A stretch of 29,908 nucleotides of DNA from a virus: positions 1 to 29,908 of the IMG/VR virus record IMGVR_UViG_3300037487_001607, one strand, 5' to 3'. How positions within the stretch are numbered: the stretch's first letter is position 1; each line of letters starts with the position of its first letter. The notes below the pieces were generated by a model. That model was given only the letters and a program-made list of their open reading frames with translations, had not been told where the DNA came from and made no database searches. Position numbers and translations under genes: made by a program. Of the stretch, positions 29,122 through 29,908 are shown piece by piece.

Positions 29122-29313
29122 ATGCTAATTGTATATGTCAGGAATGTTTCAAAGCTGGCGGATGTGTCTGACTATGATTATCTGGTGTTTGTGAATGATA
29201 AAAAGATTGCTGAGGGTAAGGTTAGGAAACATACCAGATCAGATGGTTGGGCGATTCTTATGGGTAAGATTGTGGAAGATAATTTGGGAGGTGGTTGTGA
29301 ACAAGTTGGCTGA
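29122..29313 (+). CDS. Hypothetical small protein
   Basis: A protein of 63 aa, not recognised, beta-rich (MLIVYVRNVSKLADVSDYDYLVFVNDKKIAEG). GGGGAGG lies 7 nt before the ATG. Overlaps the next gene by 17 nt. The first residues resemble those of the 66-aa gene at 26225 (MLIVLKNHK), perhaps distant paralogy. Confidence 0.65.
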   Translation: MLIVYVRNVSKLADVSDYDYLVFVNDKKIAEGKVRKHTRSDGWAILMGKIVEDNLGGGCEQVG

Positions 29314-29497
29314 ATACGAAAGGCGGTTAGCGGACAATACCAGAAAGAATAACTGGGAAAGAATTTTGGAAAGAGTGGACAATCAGGACATGGATAAACT
29401 TGCTGAATTGTTTGTCGCTGGTTGTATTGGATTCGTTCTGGGATTTGTCGCTGCATTTTTAACTGTGCAGGTGATGTTGGGAAATACAGGAGGGTAA
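29297..29497 (+). CDS. Small C-tail-anchored membrane protein
   Basis: A protein of 66 aa with GTG start, chosen because GGGAGGTG lies 3-9 nt upstream; longer frames start inside the previous gene without such a site. A charged helix (NKLAEYERRLADNTRKNNWERILERV) is followed by a transmembrane segment (LFVAGCIGFVLGFVAAFLTVQVML, about residues 37-60). This layout fits tail-anchored or spanin-like accessory proteins; no family recognised. Confidence 0.6.
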   Translation: MNKLAEYERRLADNTRKNNWERILERVDNQDMDKLAELFVAGCIGFVLGFVAAFLTVQVMLGNTGG

Positions 29498-29498
29498 G

Positions 29499-29843
29499 AT
29501 GTTAGCCGAGATTCATTATGAGGTGCTTGTGGATGGAAGTATCAAGATTGTTGATCTTGTGAACTTTCTTGATAGAAAGGGTATCGGAAATAAATTCGGC
29601 GAAGAAGTAAAAAGAATTTATTTTGGTCAGTCGGTTTATATTGAATTTTCAGATTTCGGTGGTATTGGCGTTCGTGCCAAAGGAATAGTTTTACCCAAAA
29701 GCCAACTGTATACTGGAGATATTGTGTCCAGAAAGAATTTTGGTAAAATCGTTGCCGAAACAAAAGCAGCTGGTCGCAAGTTGTGTGAGATTGTCGAGAT
29801 GGTTAAGAATCATGTGACGGTTGTGAGGATGGTGAGGATATGA
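29499..29843 (+). CDS. Hypothetical protein
   Basis: A protein of 114 aa, not recognised. It has an alpha/beta look: strands AEIHYEVLVDGSIKIVD and RIYFGQSVYIEFSDFG, and a basic helix-strand end (KIVAETKAAGRKLCEIVEMV). AGGAGGG precedes the ATG. The last base pair overlaps the next start (ATGA). Confidence 0.65.
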   Translation: MLAEIHYEVLVDGSIKIVDLVNFLDRKGIGNKFGEEVKRIYFGQSVYIEFSDFGGIGVRAKGIVLPKSQLYTGDIVSRKNFGKIVAETKAAGRKLCEIVEMVKNHVTVVRMVRI

Positions 29844-29908
29844 TACCACTAACTGATTGTAAAGACGGATATACCTACAAAATCCGTTCTCGAAACCTCA
29901 AATACGGG
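29840..29908 (+). CDS. Conserved phage protein, N-terminal fragment (runs off right edge)
   Basis: Only the first 23 codons are present (MIPLTDCKDGYTYKIRSRNLKYG). The pattern of a short polar start, then GYxYxIxSRNLxxGxF is one I recognise from a small, widespread phage protein family of unknown function. It overlaps the previous gene by four bases. Assignment needs the rest of the frame. Confidence 0.6.
   Translation, partial: MIPLTDCKDGYTYKIRSRNLKYG

Noticed and set aside
1-29908. CRISPR array or integrase/lysogeny module
   Set aside because: No regularly spaced palindromic repeats with unique spacers, and no recombinase gene, were found; the Cas4-like gene is a phage recombination nuclease, not part of a cas locus.

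Overview
The window is a piece of a tailed double-stranded DNA bacteriophage genome, most likely a podovirus-like phage and probably from an uncultured lineage. The evidence is a large terminase with intact ATPase and nuclease residues, a small terminase, a podovirus-type portal protein, tail-fibre-like proteins, four free-standing HNH endonucleases, a phage-type recombination module and many tiny overlapping genes with strong Shine-Dalgarno sites. The host cannot be named. It should be a bacterium using standard sigma-70-type promoters. Two near-perfect -24/-12 elements suggest it may also use sigma-54 (RpoN).

Layout. (1) Positions 1-11112, minus strand: a late/structural operon read right to left. 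In transcription order it runs: a 54-aa protein, TerS, TerL, an HExxH-bearing protein, a portal with a long C-terminal extension, a 32-aa lysine-rich protein missed by ordinary length cut-offs, three small structural-type proteins, a tail fibre, and a LamG-type fibre protein that runs off the left edge. No capsid, scaffold or lysis gene is visible; they probably lie further left. (2) Positions 11144-11917: the divergent control region with two leftward sigma-70 promoters flanking an HNH-AP2 endonuclease, one rightward promoter, a Z-DNA-prone GC tract, and then a small HTH regulator. (3) Positions 11917-24410, plus strand: an early/replication operon. It contains a Cas4/AddB-like nuclease, a Sak4-like RecA ATPase, a DUF669-like putative ssDNA-binding protein, a calcineurin-like phosphoesterase, DUF3310, an ERCC4 (XPF-type) nuclease, an XPD/DinG-type iron-sulphur helicase, a YkgJ-type cysteine protein, a zincin-like protein, a HAD phosphatase, zinc-ribbon proteins, two tRNAs and three more HNH endonucleases. 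Together these make a recombination-dependent DNA-replication/repair kit, but no DNA polymerase, primase or RNA polymerase is in view. (4) Positions 24411-25626: a compact control region around one small monocistronic gene with its own terminator. It holds imperfect repeats, G- and C-tracts able to form quadruplexes, two families of iterons (one resembling DnaA boxes), tandem sigma-54-like promoters, perfect palindromes and four ATTACCCA repeats. It is the best origin/regulatory candidate in the window. (5) Positions 25627-29908, plus strand: a cassette of small, mostly unrecognised genes (several single-span membrane proteins, a DIP1984-like protein, a cysteine-rich protein). It is interrupted by a separate promoter-to-terminator unit (27903-28372) that is either a structured RNA or a 53-aa gene.

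The most unusual signals are non-coding: the three-way-junction RNA at 15234-15328, the tandem sigma-54-like sites, the iteron field, the repeat/structured stretch at 18263-18516, and the stand-alone transcription unit near 28 kb. All functional names come from reading motifs by eye; no database search was run.
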